NCBI GenBank assembly: GCA_035551935.1
Contig: DASZMJ010000579.1
Coordinates: 1-5,814 of the forward strand
DNA: 5,814 nt
Direction of reading: 5' to 3'
DNA from: DASZMJ01 sp035551935
Lineage (GTDB): Bacteria > Planctomycetota > Planctomycetia > Isosphaerales > Isosphaeraceae
Both the position numbers and the translations under genes were made by a program. Of this stretch, positions 5,714 to 5,814 are shown piece by piece (position 1 is the stretch's first letter; each line of letters opens with the position of its first letter). The notes under the pieces were generated by a model. That model worked only from the letters and a program-made list of their open reading frames with translations. It was not told the origin of the DNA and did no database searches.

Positions 5714-5781
5714 CCGGATCGAGGGCGATGGACGCCCTCGCTGTCGCTCAAGAAAGAGGGCGTCCCGTTCGCCCGATCCGG
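5714..5781. repeat. 68-bp compound hairpin with alternative internal pairing
   Basis: Three stem blocks nest around one loop. ccggatc (5714-5720) pairs with gatccgg (5775-5781). gggcga (5723-5728) pairs with tcgccc (5769-5774). ggacgccctc (5730-5739) pairs with gagggcgtcc (5756-5765). This gives 23 pairs interrupted by short bulges, with a 16-nt loop. The middle cgccctc can instead pair with the upstream gagggcg (5721-5727), extended to 8 bp at 5720-5740, so two folds exclude each other. It could be a repeat element or part of a structured RNA. Positions 5782-5814 downstream show nothing recognisable. Confidence 0.5.
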
Positions 5782-5814
5782 GCCCGGGAATTGCTCGCCC
5801 TGAATGAGCCCGAG

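Noticed and set aside
5448..5807. A 119-codon plus-strand frame covering the peroxidase 3' end and the hairpin cluster
   Set aside because: It begins out of frame within the peroxidase and reads through palindromes, giving an Arg/Pro/Gly-rich chance product.

Overview
The window is very GC-rich, with almost every third codon position G or C. It carries short, loosely spaced genes all on the + strand. The codon style, an exported glutathione peroxidase and a GGGGAC...GTCCCC palindrome suggest a planctomycete of the Isosphaeraceae type. That placement is an inference from overall character, not from a marker gene.

Layout. Positions 1-234 are non-coding leader with GC-rich inverted repeats and a weak promoter candidate. 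Positions 235-2727 encode a large McrB-like AAA+ NTPase: an unassigned N-terminal region, a beta-rich stretch, a long charged coiled coil, a Pro/Ala linker, then the motor. Positions 2705-4504 overlap it by 23 bp and encode a DUF2357/McrC-like protein ending in a PD-(D/E)XK nuclease domain. Positions 4505-4600 show no gene and no convincing terminator. Positions 4601-4870 encode a small ribbon-helix-helix (ParD antitoxin-like) protein with no toxin beside it. Positions 4871-4983 hold a promoter candidate and a small stem-loop. Positions 4984-5574 encode an exported Cys-type glutathione peroxidase. Positions 5575-5814 have no gene but contain three long imperfect hairpins back to back (5601-5648, 5651-5706, 5714-5781).

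How the parts work together. The first two genes form one translationally coupled unit. They most likely make an anti-invader restriction complex of the McrBC superfamily, in which the ring-forming motor is stimulated by the nuclease subunit and drives cleavage. The long coiled coil next to the motor resembles the described coiled-coil nuclease tandems (CoCoNuTs). Membership of a named subtype cannot be settled here. The N-terminal ~120 codons of the motor gene, where a target-recognition module would be expected, have clearly different codon usage from the rest. The peroxidase and the small RHH protein are probably independent of the defence pair. The hairpin cluster looks like a terminator followed by REP/MITE-like repeats, but it could also be a structured RNA.
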